A model generated the notes under the pieces. That model ran no database searches, was not told the origin of the DNA, and was given only the letters and a program-made list of their open reading frames with translations. The translations under genes were made by a program, and so were the position numbers. This document shows, piece by piece, positions 34,660 through 43,013 of a stretch of 64,000 nt of DNA. The first letter of the stretch is position 1. The number at the start of each line of letters is the position of its first letter. The stretch is from NCBI RefSeq assembly GCF_014645235.1, contig NZ_BMLM01000001.1, positions 1,674,001-1,738,000 of the forward strand. The letters are read 5' to 3'. This stretch comes from Agrococcus terreus. Lineage in GTDB: Bacteria > Actinomycetota > Actinomycetes > Actinomycetales > Microbacteriaceae.

Positions 34660-35802
34660 ATGGCGCAGGACACAGAGAGGACCAGCATGTCGGCTGACCA
34701 GTCGGCTCACCAGGAGTCGCACGAGGTGGTCGTGCACGACCGCGGCGCTGCCATCGTGCAGTCGGACGCGTTCGAGAACCCGGGCCTGCCCCCGCACCGC
34801 CCGCGCCAGACCGACCTCCACCCGGAGAAGGCGGACCGCGCCGAGCGCACCGTCGTCTGGTGGTTCATCGCGTCGATGCTCGGCGCCGTCATCGCGATCG
34901 CGGCCTACATCATGGTCCCGATCGAGCAGGGCGACATGGCCTCGGTCAGGTTCAACAACCTGTTCCTCGGCCTCGGCATCGCGCTCTCGCTGCTCGGCAT
35001 CGGCCTCGGCGGCATGCACTGGGCACGCCAGCTCATGAGCGACCACGAGCTCGTCGAGGAGCGCCACCTGACGCGCGGCTCGGAGCCGAACCGCACGCGC
35101 GCCGTCGAGATCTTCAAGCTCGGCGACGAGGAGTCCGGCTTCAGCCGCCGCTCGCTCATCCGCAACACGCTCATCGGCGCGGTCGCGCTCATGCCGCTCC
35201 CCGCCGTCGTGCTCTTCCGCGACCTCGCTCCCGCGGGCAACGCGGTCGACGTGCTCACGCACACCATGTGGAAGGCGGGATCGCGCCTCGCGCTCGACCC
35301 CTCCGGCACGCCCATCAAGGCCGACGACGTCACGATCGGCTCGGCCTTCCACGTCATCCCCGCGGAGCTGGCGGAGATGACGCACGACGAGGGCTACCTC
35401 GACCAGAAGGCGCTCGCATCCGTGCTCCTCGTGCGCCTGCCGCTCGACCGGCTCAACGAGCAGCCGGACCGCGCGGGATGGTCGTACGACGGCATCGTCG
35501 CGTACTCGAAGATCTGCACGCACGTCGGCTGCCCCGTGGCGCTGTACGAGCAGCAGACGCACCACCTCCTCTGCCCGTGCCACCAGTCGACGTTCGACGT
35601 GACGAACCACGCCAAGGTCGTCTTCGGTCCTGCCAAGCGCCCGCTGCCGCAGCTGCCGATCACGGTGGACGACGAGGGCTACCTGGTCGCCCAGCACGAC
35701 TTCACCGAGCCCATCGGTCCGTCGTTCTTCGAGCGGCTGCACTACGTCGACGAGGAGAAGCACATCCCCCTCTCGTCGGCTGAGACGGAGACCCGCGCAT
35801 GA
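34660..35802 (+). CDS. qcrA: Cytochrome bc1 complex Rieske iron-sulfur subunit
   Basis: A 380-residue Rieske protein with the three N-terminal spans typical of actinobacterial QcrA (about 66-85, 99-118, 170-188). The C-terminal domain has the [2Fe-2S] ligands C-T-H-V-G-C-P (Cys286, His288, Cys291) and C-P-C-H (Cys305, Cys307, His308). It moves electrons from quinol to the diheme cytochrome. ATG 34660 sits 2 bases after the qcrC stop. An in-frame ATG at 34687 has a better ribosome site (AGAGAGGA) and may be the real start, giving 371 residues. It is coupled to qcrB through an ATGA overlap. Confidence 0.96.
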   Translation: MAQDTERTSMSADQSAHQESHEVVVHDRGAAIVQSDAFENPGLPPHRPRQTDLHPEKADRAERTVVWWFIASMLGAVIAIAAYIMVPIEQGDMASVRFNNLFLGLGIALSLLGIGLGGMHWARQLMSDHELVEERHLTRGSEPNRTRAVEIFKLGDEESGFSRRSLIRNTLIGAVALMPLPAVVLFRDLAPAGNAVDVLTHTMWKAGSRLALDPSGTPIKADDVTIGSAFHVIPAELAEMTHDEGYLDQKALASVLLVRLPLDRLNEQPDRAGWSYDGIVAYSKICTHVGCPVALYEQQTHHLLCPCHQSTFDVTNHAKVVFGPAKRPLPQLPITVDDEGYLVAQHDFTEPIGPSFFERLHYVDEEKHIPLSSAETETRA

Positions 35803-37391
35803 CCACCGCCACCCCGCAGCGCCCCACGCTGACGTCGAAGGCATCGAACTACCTCGACGAGCGCACCAGCATCTCGACCATGGTGTCGATGCTCGGTCGC
35901 AAGATCTTCCCCGACCACTGGTCGTTCATGCTCGGCGAGGTCGCGCTCTACTCGTTCGTCGTGATCCTGCTCTCGGGCACGTTCCTGACGTTCTTCTTCG
36001 AGCCGTCCATGGCCGAGGTCCACTACGAGGGCTCGTACGTGCCCCTCAAGGGCATCGAGATGTCGGCGGCGTACGCCTCGGCGCTCGACATCTCGTTCGA
36101 CATCCGCGGCGGCCTCCTGATGCGCCAGATCCACCACTGGGCGGCCCTGCTGTTCGTGGCGGCCATCGGCCTGCACATGCTGCGCGTGTTCTTCACGGGC
36201 GCCTTCCGCAAGCCCCGCGAGCTCAACTGGGTGATCGGCTTCATCCTCTTCATCCTCGCGATGGCCGAGGGCTTCACGGGCTACTCGCTCCCCGACGACC
36301 TGCTCTCGGGCAACGGCCTCGCGATCATCAACGGCATGATCAAGGGCATCCCGATCGTCGGCACGTGGATCTCGTACCTGCTCTTCGGCGGGCACTTCCC
36401 GGGCCACGACATCGTGCCGAGGCTCTTCGTGCTGCACATCATGCTGCTCCCGGCGATCCTCATCGTCATGATCGGCCTGCACATGGTGCTCATGGTCGTG
36501 AACAAGCACACGCAGTTCGCCGGCCCCGGCCGCACGAACGACAACGTCGTGGGCGTCCCGGTCATGCCGATGTTCGCGGCGAAGGCGGGCTCGTTCTTCT
36601 TCATCGTCTTCGGCGTGATCGCGCTCATCTCGGCGACCTTCACGATCAACCCGATCTGGAACTACGGCCCCTACGACCCGTCACCGGTGTCGGCGGGCAC
36701 GCAGCCCGACTGGTACATCGGCTTCGCCGACGGCGCCCTGCGCCTCGCACCGGGCCTCGAGTCCGAGATCCTCGGGCTGACGCTGTCGTGGAACATCCTG
36801 CTGCCGATGGCGGTGCTGGGCCTGTTCATCGTGCTCGTCATGTTCTACCCCTTCATCGAGGCGTGGATCACCGGCGACAAGCGAGAGCACCACATCGCCG
36901 AGCGTCCCCGCAACAACCCGACGCGCACCGCGATCGGCGCGGCCGGCGTCTGGTTCTACGCGATCATGTGGGCCGCCGCCTCGTCGGACCTCATCGCGAC
37001 GCACTTCCACCTCAACGTGTTCCAGGTCACCTGGGCGCTGCAGGCGATGCTCGTGCTCGGCCCGTTCCTCGTGTTCTGGCTCACGAAGCGCATCGCGATC
37101 GGCCTGCAGAAGAAGGACCGCGAGATCCTGCTGCACGGCTACGAGTCGGGCAACATCCGCCGGCTCCCCGGCGGCGCGTACATCGAGGTGCACGAGCCGG
37201 TCGGCGAGTACGAGTCGTGGAGGCTCAAGTCGTTCGAGGCGTACGAGCCGGTCATGGTGCGCCCGAACGAGCAGGGCCGCATCACGGCGGGCGTCCGCGC
37301 CCGCGCCGCGCTGACGCGCTGGTTCTTCGAGGACCGCATCGCGCCGGTCACGCGGGGCGAGCTCGAGGCCGCCAAGCACGACGACCACTGA
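35799..37391 (+). CDS. qcrB: Cytochrome bc1 complex cytochrome b subunit
   Basis: A 530-residue cytochrome b, with the long C-terminus of the actinobacterial form. Heme-b histidines are visible in R-Q-I-H-H-W-A-A-L-L-F and G-L-H-M-L-R-V-F on helix B, and V-L-H-I-M-L-L-P and I-G-L-H-M-V-L-M on helix D. The quinol-site helix cd1/PEWY-type region reads P-D-W-Y-I-G-F here, the form seen in high-GC Gram-positives. ATG 35799 overlaps the qcrA stop. A strong hairpin at 37404 closes the operon. This is the target of anti-mycobacterial QcrB inhibitors in related species. Confidence 0.97.
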   Translation: MTTATPQRPTLTSKASNYLDERTSISTMVSMLGRKIFPDHWSFMLGEVALYSFVVILLSGTFLTFFFEPSMAEVHYEGSYVPLKGIEMSAAYASALDISFDIRGGLLMRQIHHWAALLFVAAIGLHMLRVFFTGAFRKPRELNWVIGFILFILAMAEGFTGYSLPDDLLSGNGLAIINGMIKGIPIVGTWISYLLFGGHFPGHDIVPRLFVLHIMLLPAILIVMIGLHMVLMVVNKHTQFAGPGRTNDNVVGVPVMPMFAAKAGSFFFIVFGVIALISATFTINPIWNYGPYDPSPVSAGTQPDWYIGFADGALRLAPGLESEILGLTLSWNILLPMAVLGLFIVLVMFYPFIEAWITGDKREHHIAERPRNNPTRTAIGAAGVWFYAIMWAAASSDLIATHFHLNVFQVTWALQAMLVLGPFLVFWLTKRIAIGLQKKDREILLHGYESGNIRRLPGGAYIEVHEPVGEYESWRLKSFEAYEPVMVRPNEQGRITAGVRARAALTRWFFEDRIAPVTRGELEAAKHDDH

Positions 37392-37403
37392 CGTCAGTCG
37401 TCG

Positions 37404-37431
37404 AAGGGCCCGGGAGCGATCCCGGGCCCTT
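37404..37431 (+). terminator. Hairpin terminator after qcrB
   Basis: AAGGGCCCGGGA (37404-37415) pairs perfectly with TCCCGGGCCCTT (37420-37431) around GCGA, followed by CCTCG. It closes the ctaE-qcrCAB unit. Confidence 0.8.
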
Positions 37432-37491
37432 CCTCGTGCGCGCGGAATGCCCGCCGGTCGTGCACGGTTGGCCCAGGCGGAGAGGAGCCCC

Positions 37492-38568
37492 ATGACCACG
37501 CAGCTCGAGGTCGGCGTCCACACGTTCGCATCGATCCCGGTCGTCGACGGCCGACCGGTCCCCCACGCGCAGGTGCTGCGCGACGTCGTCGCGGAGGGCG
37601 TCGCGTCCGACCGCGCGGGCCTGGCGTTCTTCGGCGTCGGCGAGCACCACCGCGAGGACTTCGCGGCGAGCGCGCCCGAGATCGTGCTGGGTGGCCTCGC
37701 GACCGCGACCGAGCGCATCCGGCTCGGCACGGCCGTCACGGTGCTCTCGTCGAACGACCCCGTGCGGGTGTTCGAGCAGTTCTCGACGCTCGACGGCATC
37801 TCGTCGGGCCGCGCCGAGATGATCGTCGGCCGCGGCTCGTTCGTGGAGTCGTTCCCGCTGTTCGGCTACCGCCTCGAGGACTACCAGGCGCTCTTCGACG
37901 AGCGGCTCGAGCTGCTCGCGGCGCTCGTGCGCGAGGAGCCCGTGACGTGGCAGGGGCGGCTGCGCACGCCGCTCCAGGACCAGGCCGTGCACCCGCGCTC
38001 GCACGCGGCGGAGCAGGGCGGGCGGATGCCCGTCTGGGTCGGCGTCGGCGGCACCCCGGAGTCGGTCATCCGCACGGCGCGGCACGGCTTCGACCTCATG
38101 CTCGCGATCATCGGCGGCAGCCCGGCGCAGTTCGCGCCGTTCTCGGGGCTCTACCGGCAGGCGATGCAGGAGCTGGGCCACGGCACGGGCCGCATCGGCA
38201 TGCACGCGCCGGGCCTCATCGCCGAGACGGACGAGGAGGCGCGCCGCCTCCTGCAGCCGCAGTGGATGCGCTACCGCAACCGCATCGGGCGCGAGCGCGG
38301 CTGGGGCGATGCGACGCCGCGCGAGTTCGAGGCGGCGGCCGCCGAGCACGGCGCGCTGTTCGTCGGCAGCCCCGAAACGGTCGCGCAGAAGATGGCGTGG
38401 GCGGTCGAGACGCTCGGCGTCGAGCGCTTCGACCTGAAGTACGACTCCGGCACGACCCACGAGGACAACCTGCGCACGATCGAGCTGCTCGGCAGCGAGG
38501 TCGTGCCGCGGGTGCGGCAGCTGCTGGGTCAGCCGGCCGCGGCCGTCGCGCCGACGATCGGCGCCTAG
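37492..38568 (+). CDS. Luciferase-like flavin-dependent oxidoreductase (2I7G/TIGR03858-type)
   Basis: A 358-residue TIM-barrel LLM protein. F-G-V-G-E-H-H-R-E-D-F-A, R-I-R-L-G-T-A-V-T-V-L-S-S-N-D-P-V-R-V and I-V-G-R-G-S-F-V-E-S-F-P-L-F-G-Y fit the subgroup around structure 2I7G. Such enzymes use reduced FMN to oxidise small organics; the substrate is unknown. ATG 37492 has GGAGAGGAG upstream. It is a single-gene unit between the qcr terminator and a convergent kinase-like gene, with a 4-base tail overlap. It is unrelated in position to the second LLM gene at 60793. Confidence 0.88.
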   Translation: MTTQLEVGVHTFASIPVVDGRPVPHAQVLRDVVAEGVASDRAGLAFFGVGEHHREDFAASAPEIVLGGLATATERIRLGTAVTVLSSNDPVRVFEQFSTLDGISSGRAEMIVGRGSFVESFPLFGYRLEDYQALFDERLELLAALVREEPVTWQGRLRTPLQDQAVHPRSHAAEQGGRMPVWVGVGGTPESVIRTARHGFDLMLAIIGGSPAQFAPFSGLYRQAMQELGHGTGRIGMHAPGLIAETDEEARRLLQPQWMRYRNRIGRERGWGDATPREFEAAAAEHGALFVGSPETVAQKMAWAVETLGVERFDLKYDSGTTHEDNLRTIELLGSEVVPRVRQLLGQPAAAVAPTIGA

Positions 38569-39728
38569 GCGAGCACCGCGGCGGCGCGGTCGAGCAGCTG
38601 CTGCGCGACCGCGGCGCCGCGCTCGTCGCCGCGCCCGGCGTTGGCGAGCGCGTGGCCGAGCAGGTGGGTCGCGGCGATCGCCGCGGTGCGCTGGTCGCCC
38701 GCCCAGCCGAGCTGGAGCTCGTCGGCGAAGGCGGCGAGCGCCTCGGACGCGGCGGGCGAGCCGGTGCGCTCGACAGCCGAGACGACCACGTGGCCGAAGA
38801 GCGCGCCCGCGTCGTCGGCGGGGTCGCCGAGGCCCGCGGTGTCGATGTCGAGGATGCCGGTGATGCGCGAGGGGTCGGCGTGGTCGACGAAGACCTGGCC
38901 GAGGTGCAGGTCGCCGTGGATCGTCACGGGCGGCGGCACGGCGGTGGCGGCGTAGCGCCGGTGCACGAGCTCGGCGAGCTGCGAGGTCTGGCGCGCGAAG
39001 AGCGGCGAGGTCTCCTCCATGCGCTCGGCGTACCACTCCACCCGGCGCGCGAGCGACTCGCGCGCGCCGACCGCGACCGGCACGCGCGCGATGTGCTGCG
39101 CGAGCTCGTCGAGGCCGCGTGCGAAGCGCGCGCGGTCGATGCGGTCGAAGACGTCGATGGCGGGCAGGCCCGGCAGCTCCTCGAGCAGCACGAGGCCGGC
39201 CTCCGAGAAGCCCAGCGAACGCGGCACCGGCACCCCCGCGGCGCGGAAGCGCTCGTGGAGGTCGTGGATGGTGGCGGCGAGCGAGGGGTGCACGACCTTC
39301 GCGAACCAGCTCCGCTCCCCCGTGTCGACGCGCAGCACGGCGCGCTTGCCGGGGCGGTACGCCTCCATCCGCAGGCGCGCGCCCTCCGCCTCGATGCCGA
39401 ACTTGCCGAGCACGACGCCGGCGGCCTCCGGGTACGACACGGCCGGCAGCGACGGCAGCGCCGGGTCCTGCGGGTAGGCCCACGCGGTGAGGCGCCGGCC
39501 GGAGGCGTCGACGAGCTCGACCGTGTGCTCGTCGACCGGGGCGCTCGGCGACGTGTTCACGTAGATCGTGACGCGCTCGATCTGATCGTCGCGCGTGCGC
39601 ACGCTGCACGCGAAGCCGACGATGAAGCCCTCGTTCACGGGCTCGACGTCCTTCTGCGCGAAGTCGACCAGCTCGCGCCCGCTCGCCGCGACGAGTCGCA
39701 TGAGCACTGCGGCTGCGTTGTCGAGCAT
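38565..39728 (-). CDS. Aminoglycoside phosphotransferase (APH)-family protein
   Basis: A 387-residue APH-fold kinase. The catalytic loop is I-H-G-D-L-H-L-G-Q-V-F and the metal loop is G-I-L-D-I-D-T-A-G-L-G-D-P, both intact. The N-terminal region (about residues 1-130) is longer than in APH proper and includes Y-R-P-G-K-R-A-V-L-R-V, which plays the role of the ATP-lysine strand. The family phosphorylates antibiotics, choline, homoserine or sugars such as maltose; nothing here fixes the substrate, and a resistance role should not be assumed. ATG 39728 is used; GTG 39743 is an upstream alternative. Confidence 0.82.
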   Translation of the reverse strand: MLDNAAAVLMRLVAASGRELVDFAQKDVEPVNEGFIVGFACSVRTRDDQIERVTIYVNTSPSAPVDEHTVELVDASGRRLTAWAYPQDPALPSLPAVSYPEAAGVVLGKFGIEAEGARLRMEAYRPGKRAVLRVDTGERSWFAKVVHPSLAATIHDLHERFRAAGVPVPRSLGFSEAGLVLLEELPGLPAIDVFDRIDRARFARGLDELAQHIARVPVAVGARESLARRVEWYAERMEETSPLFARQTSQLAELVHRRYAATAVPPPVTIHGDLHLGQVFVDHADPSRITGILDIDTAGLGDPADDAGALFGHVVVSAVERTGSPAASEALAAFADELQLGWAGDQRTAAIAATHLLGHALANAGRGDERGAAVAQQLLDRAAAVLA

Positions 39729-39803
39729 GGTCACATCCTGCACGCTCGCGCCTGGGAGCGGGGACGGCGCGCACGGGCTCGCCGCACATCAGGTCGTCGC
39801 GCA

Positions 39804-39809
39804 TAGGCT
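39804..39809 (+). promoter_or_regulatory. Leaderless-type -10 box TAGGCT
   Basis: TAGGCT ends 6 bases before ATG 39816 of the FUSC gene. The block TAGGCTGGCGGCATGCG is nearly identical to that at 243-259. Confidence 0.45.
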
Positions 39810-39815
39810 GGCGGC

Positions 39816-40892
39816 ATGCGATGGCTGGGGCTGCTCCTCACCGAGCAGCAGGCGTCCTGGCTGCAGGTGCTGAAGACGAGCGTGGCGATCGTGGTCGCGT
39901 GGTTCGCCTCGCAGCTGCTGCTCGGCGTGCCGATGCCGATCTTCGCTGCGATCGCCGCGCTGCTCGTCGTGGCGCCGAGCGTGAACCAGTCGGTGGGCAA
40001 GGGCCTCGAGCGCTCGGCCGGGGTGCTGGGCGGCGTCGTGCTCGCGTGGCTGGCCGGGCTCGTGGAGGCGCCGCTCGGCCTCCAGGGCGGCGAGCTCGTC
40101 GTGCTCGTGGTGGTCGTCGCGGCCGTCGTGCTGGCTCGGCTCCTGCGGCTCGCGCCGATGGCGGCGAACCAGGTGCCGATCAGCGCCATGATCATGCTGG
40201 CGCTCGGCGCGGGCGCCGGCCCCGAGTACGGCCTCGAGCGGATCGTGGAGACGCTCATCGGCGCGCTCTGCGCGCTCGCCGTCAACGTGGCGATCGTGCC
40301 GCCCGTGCACCACGAGCCCGCCGAGCGGCGGCTGCGCGAGCTCGCGCACGCGATCGCCGACGCGTTCGACCGCGTCGCCGGCGCGCTCGCGGGCGAGACG
40401 GGCGACGCCGCGCGGCTGCTCGCCGACGCTCGAGCGCTGCGCGGTCGCATCGCGGCCACCCGCGCCGCGATGGACGCGCTCGAGGACTCCCTGCGCCTCA
40501 ACCCCCGCCGCCGCGGCCTCGGCGAGCGCATCGAGCGCGACGAGCGGCTGCTGCTGGCGCTCACGATCCTCACGAACCGCGTCATCGGCATGTCGCGCAC
40601 GATCGCCGACCGCGCGGGCGCGCTCACCGTCGACTCGCTCGCGGGCGAGCCGATCGTCGAGCGCATCGGCGAGGAGTCGCGCCGCATCGCCCACGAGGTG
40701 CGCGCGCTCGTGGATCGGCACGCGCACGCCGACGGCCGCACGACGACGATGCCGGCGCTCGACGGCCCGCTGCTCACGAGCCCGATCGTCGTGCCCGCCC
40801 CGCATCCCGAGCACTGGGTGCTCGTCGGAGCGCTCCTGGAGGACCTGCGTCAGGCGCGCGAGTCGCTCGAGGCCGGCGACGAGGGCGTGTAG
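39816..40892 (+). CDS. FUSC/aromatic acid exporter-like membrane protein
   Basis: A 358-residue protein with an N-terminal hydrophobic half of about six spans (F-A-A-I-A-A-L-L-V-V-A-P-S-V-N-Q-S-V-G-K, L-E-R-S-A-G-V-L-G-G-V-V) and a C-terminal helical cytoplasmic half. This matches the FUSC/ArAE group, related to p-hydroxybenzoic acid efflux proteins. It is half the length of full AaeB-type exporters and would act as an oligomer. The substrate is unknown. Its last 43 bases overlap the convergent gene at 40850. Confidence 0.8.
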   Translation: MRWLGLLLTEQQASWLQVLKTSVAIVVAWFASQLLLGVPMPIFAAIAALLVVAPSVNQSVGKGLERSAGVLGGVVLAWLAGLVEAPLGLQGGELVVLVVVVAAVVLARLLRLAPMAANQVPISAMIMLALGAGAGPEYGLERIVETLIGALCALAVNVAIVPPVHHEPAERRLRELAHAIADAFDRVAGALAGETGDAARLLADARALRGRIAATRAAMDALEDSLRLNPRRRGLGERIERDERLLLALTILTNRVIGMSRTIADRAGALTVDSLAGEPIVERIGEESRRIAHEVRALVDRHAHADGRTTTMPALDGPLLTSPIVVPAPHPEHWVLVGALLEDLRQARESLEAGDEGV

Positions 40893-41365
40893 GGCGCGAG
40901 CCACTGCAGCTGCCAGAACTCGTCGGCCGAGAGCTCGAACGAGTGCGTGTCGATCGAGACCGCGCGGCGCACGTCGTCCGGGTCGAGGTGCGGCCGCGCG
41001 AGGATCGACACCGCGCTCTGGCGCAGCAGCGCGGAGCGCCCGTAGTGGATCGCGACGATGTCGGCGGTCGCGGGCGTGTCGGAGACGACGTAGGCGCTCG
41101 AGAGCAGGCGGGAGCGGCCGAGCATCCGCCACGAGAAGTGGCGCCCCGCCCAGGTCGCCTCGGCGATCACCTCGCGGTCGCCCTTGTCGGGCCGGTGGTA
41201 CTCGTACACCTCGCGCAGCTGCAGCGGCGACGGGCGGACGAGCTCGAACGTGACGCGCGGGTTCTTGCGGTCGGTGCTCATCCAGTACGGGAACGTCGTC
41301 GCGCGGATCGACCAGGTGCCTCGCAGGACGCGAGCGAGCTCGGCGGGATCGGCGACGCGTGACAT
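40850..41365 (-). CDS. Conserved protein of unknown function
   Basis: A 171-residue soluble, beta-rich protein. It starts M-S-R-V-A-D-P-A-E-L-A-R-V-L-R-G-T-W and contains V-Y-E-Y-H-R-P-D-K-G, F-S-W-R-M-L-G-R-S-R and a C-terminal F-E-L-S-A-D-E-F-W-Q-L. The pattern suggests a lipocalin- or FABP-like barrel, but I cannot assign a family. ATG 41365 lies 6 bases after TATCCT. Its 3' end overlaps the FUSC gene by 43 bases, and it diverges from the HD gene with 33 bases between starts. Confidence 0.6.
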   Translation of the reverse strand: MSRVADPAELARVLRGTWSIRATTFPYWMSTDRKNPRVTFELVRPSPLQLREVYEYHRPDKGDREVIAEATWAGRHFSWRMLGRSRLLSSAYVVSDTPATADIVAIHYGRSALLRQSAVSILARPHLDPDDVRRAVSIDTHSFELSADEFWQLQWLAPYTPSSPASSDSRA

Positions 41366-41371
41366 GCGCCC

Positions 41372-41377
41372 AGGATA
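41372..41377 (-). promoter_or_regulatory. Leaderless-type -10 box TATCCT
   Basis: On the minus strand TATCCT ends 6 bases before ATG 41365. Confidence 0.4.
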
Positions 41378-41386
41378 GCCACCGGC

Positions 41387-41392
41387 TACGCT
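41387..41392 (+). promoter_or_regulatory. Leaderless-type -10 box TACGCT
   Basis: TACGCT ends 6 bases before ATG 41399 of the HD-domain gene. It is back to back with the TATCCT box of the divergent gene, so both starts share a 33-base region. Confidence 0.4.
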
Positions 41393-41398
41393 CGCGTC

Positions 41399-41860
41399 AT
41401 GGCGGACGACCACCTCGATCGCGCCGTCGAGCTCGCCGCGCGGGCCTACGACGGCCGCACCGACCGGCAGGGCGACCCCTACGTCGCCCACGCGATCCGC
41501 GTGATGCTGGCGATGCGCACCGACGACGAGCGGGCGGTCGCCATCCTCCACGACGTCTTCGAGTGGGGCCGCATCTCGCTGCGCGAGTTCGTGGCGGCGA
41601 AGCTGCCGAAGCGGATCGTCGACGCGGTCGACGCGATGACGAAGCGCGAGGGCGAGAGCCTCGCGGAGCACGTCGAGCGCATCCTCGCGAGCGAGCTCGC
41701 GGTCGCCGTGAAGCGCGCCGACCTCGTCGACAACGCCCTCGAGCACCGGCTCGAGCGGCTCCCGAAGCAGCAGCGCGAGCGGCTCGTGGCGATGTACCGC
41801 GAGACCGCGACGCTGCTCGGCGAGGACCTCGACGAGCTGTGCGGGCGGCCGGTGCGCTGA
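41399..41860 (+). CDS. HD-domain protein (small phosphohydrolase, RelA/SpoT-HD type)
   Basis: A 153-residue protein with the HD metal-site layout of SpoT-type hydrolases: Y-V-A-H-A-I-R-V-M (first His), A-I-L-H-D-V-F-E-W (HD pair) and K-R-A-D-L-V-D-N-A (distal Asp). The size resembles small alarmone hydrolases and other GTP-pyrophosphohydrolase-like HD proteins. The normal first helix, R-A-Y-D-G-R-T-D-R-Q-G-D-P-Y, matches the H-x-G-Q-x-R-K-x-x-x-P-Y motif poorly, so ppGpp hydrolysis is possible but not proven. It is a single gene. Confidence 0.82.
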   Translation: MADDHLDRAVELAARAYDGRTDRQGDPYVAHAIRVMLAMRTDDERAVAILHDVFEWGRISLREFVAAKLPKRIVDAVDAMTKREGESLAEHVERILASELAVAVKRADLVDNALEHRLERLPKQQRERLVAMYRETATLLGEDLDELCGRPVR

Positions 41861-41875
41861 GCGGGCGCTGCGCCG

Positions 41876-43006
41876 CTACCAGATGCCCCACGGGCGACGG
41901 CGGACGCGGCGCTCGATGGGCAGCAGCAGCCGCAGGAAGATCGCGTAGCGGCGCTGATCGAGCACGAGGTCGTGGCTCGGCAGGTGGTCGACGATCGGGC
42001 CGAAGAGCCGCTTGAAGATGCCCGGGCCGTGCATGCGGTGGGTCTCGTCGTCGGCGCGCCACGAGGGCGGCGTCGCGTACGTGTCGTAGACCTCGCGGCC
42101 GTCGTGCTCCTTGAACCACTGCATCGCGGTCCAGCGGATGAGGTGGGCGCCGCCGCGGATGGCGCGGTCGGGCACGCTGCCGCCGTCCTTCGCGAGCGCG
42201 TAGCGGCCGAAGCCGATCATGAACGCCGAGGCCTGCGGCCCGTCGTGGGCGCCGTCGTAGCCGAACCAGAAGTGCCCCTGCCCGCGCTCGCACAGCTCCG
42301 ACCACAGCTGGTGGTAGTACGCGTACGGCTTCATCGTGTCGACGCCCTTGCCGCCGGCGACGGTCTGCATGAGCGCGTACATCTGCTCGTAGGTGGCCTC
42401 GGAGTGCTCGACCTTCTCGACCCGGTAGCCGTGCTTCTCGGCGTTGCGGATGTGGTTGCGCAGCTTCTTGTGGAAGCCCGCGAAGATGTCCTCGACCGCC
42501 GGCGCGAGGTCGACGAGCACGGTGTGCACGTTCTGCTGGATGGTGTTCGCGGCGCGGAAGCCCGCCGCGGCGAGCGCGGCGCGGCGCTCCTCGGTGTCGA
42601 GCTCGTACGGCTCGACCTTCACGGCGTACACGCCGCGCGCGACGTCGCCGCGCGCGCCGCGGATCGCCTCGGCGATGCCGCCCAGGTCGTCGAAGGCGGC
42701 GCCGGGGCCGAGCGGCAGGTACCAGAAGCGGCCGGCGAGGCTGCGGTGCTCGAGCGCGAGCACGTAGACGCGCTCGACGGGCTCCCCCTCCTCCGGCTCC
42801 CCCTCGGGCGGCTCCTCGACGCCGCGCTCCAGCACGAGGAAGCGCGGGATGAGCCGCTCGGTGGCCTTGAGGCGGGCGTAGGCGACGCCCTGCGTCCACT
42901 GGCCGCCGTCGGGGTTGTGCTGGACGAGCTCGTCCCACTCCCCGAGCTCGTGCTGCGCGGCGCGGCGGAGGGTCCATGGACGGTCGGCGGTCGTCTGGTC
43001 GGTCAT
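41876..43006 (-). CDS. FemX-like peptidoglycan interpeptide-bridge aminoacyltransferase (copy 3 of 3)
   Basis: A 376-residue FemABX/GNAT-tandem protein. These use aminoacyl-tRNA to add residues to the peptide stem of lipid II. Conserved points are H-N-P-D-G-G-Q-W-T-Q, F-W-Y-L-P-L-G-P-G, the helical segment F-H-K-K-L-R-N-H-I-R-N-A-E-K-H-G-Y-R and the closing G-I-F-K-R-L-F-G-P-I-V-D. It is the most divergent of the three tandem copies and carries an acidic insert, V-E-E-P-P-E-G-E-P-E-E-G. Its start is 8 bases after the stop of copy 2, so the three form one operon. Confidence 0.9.
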   Translation of the reverse strand: MTDQTTADRPWTLRRAAQHELGEWDELVQHNPDGGQWTQGVAYARLKATERLIPRFLVLERGVEEPPEGEPEEGEPVERVYVLALEHRSLAGRFWYLPLGPGAAFDDLGGIAEAIRGARGDVARGVYAVKVEPYELDTEERRAALAAAGFRAANTIQQNVHTVLVDLAPAVEDIFAGFHKKLRNHIRNAEKHGYRVEKVEHSEATYEQMYALMQTVAGGKGVDTMKPYAYYHQLWSELCERGQGHFWFGYDGAHDGPQASAFMIGFGRYALAKDGGSVPDRAIRGGAHLIRWTAMQWFKEHDGREVYDTYATPPSWRADDETHRMHGPGIFKRLFGPIVDHLPSHDLVLDQRRYAIFLRLLLPIERRVRRRPWGIW

Positions 43007-43013
43007 CGCTCCC

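Noticed and set aside
38565-39728. Antibiotic-resistance phosphotransferase.
   Set aside because: Only the general APH fold is evident; the N-terminus differs from known resistance enzymes and there is no mobile or resistance context.
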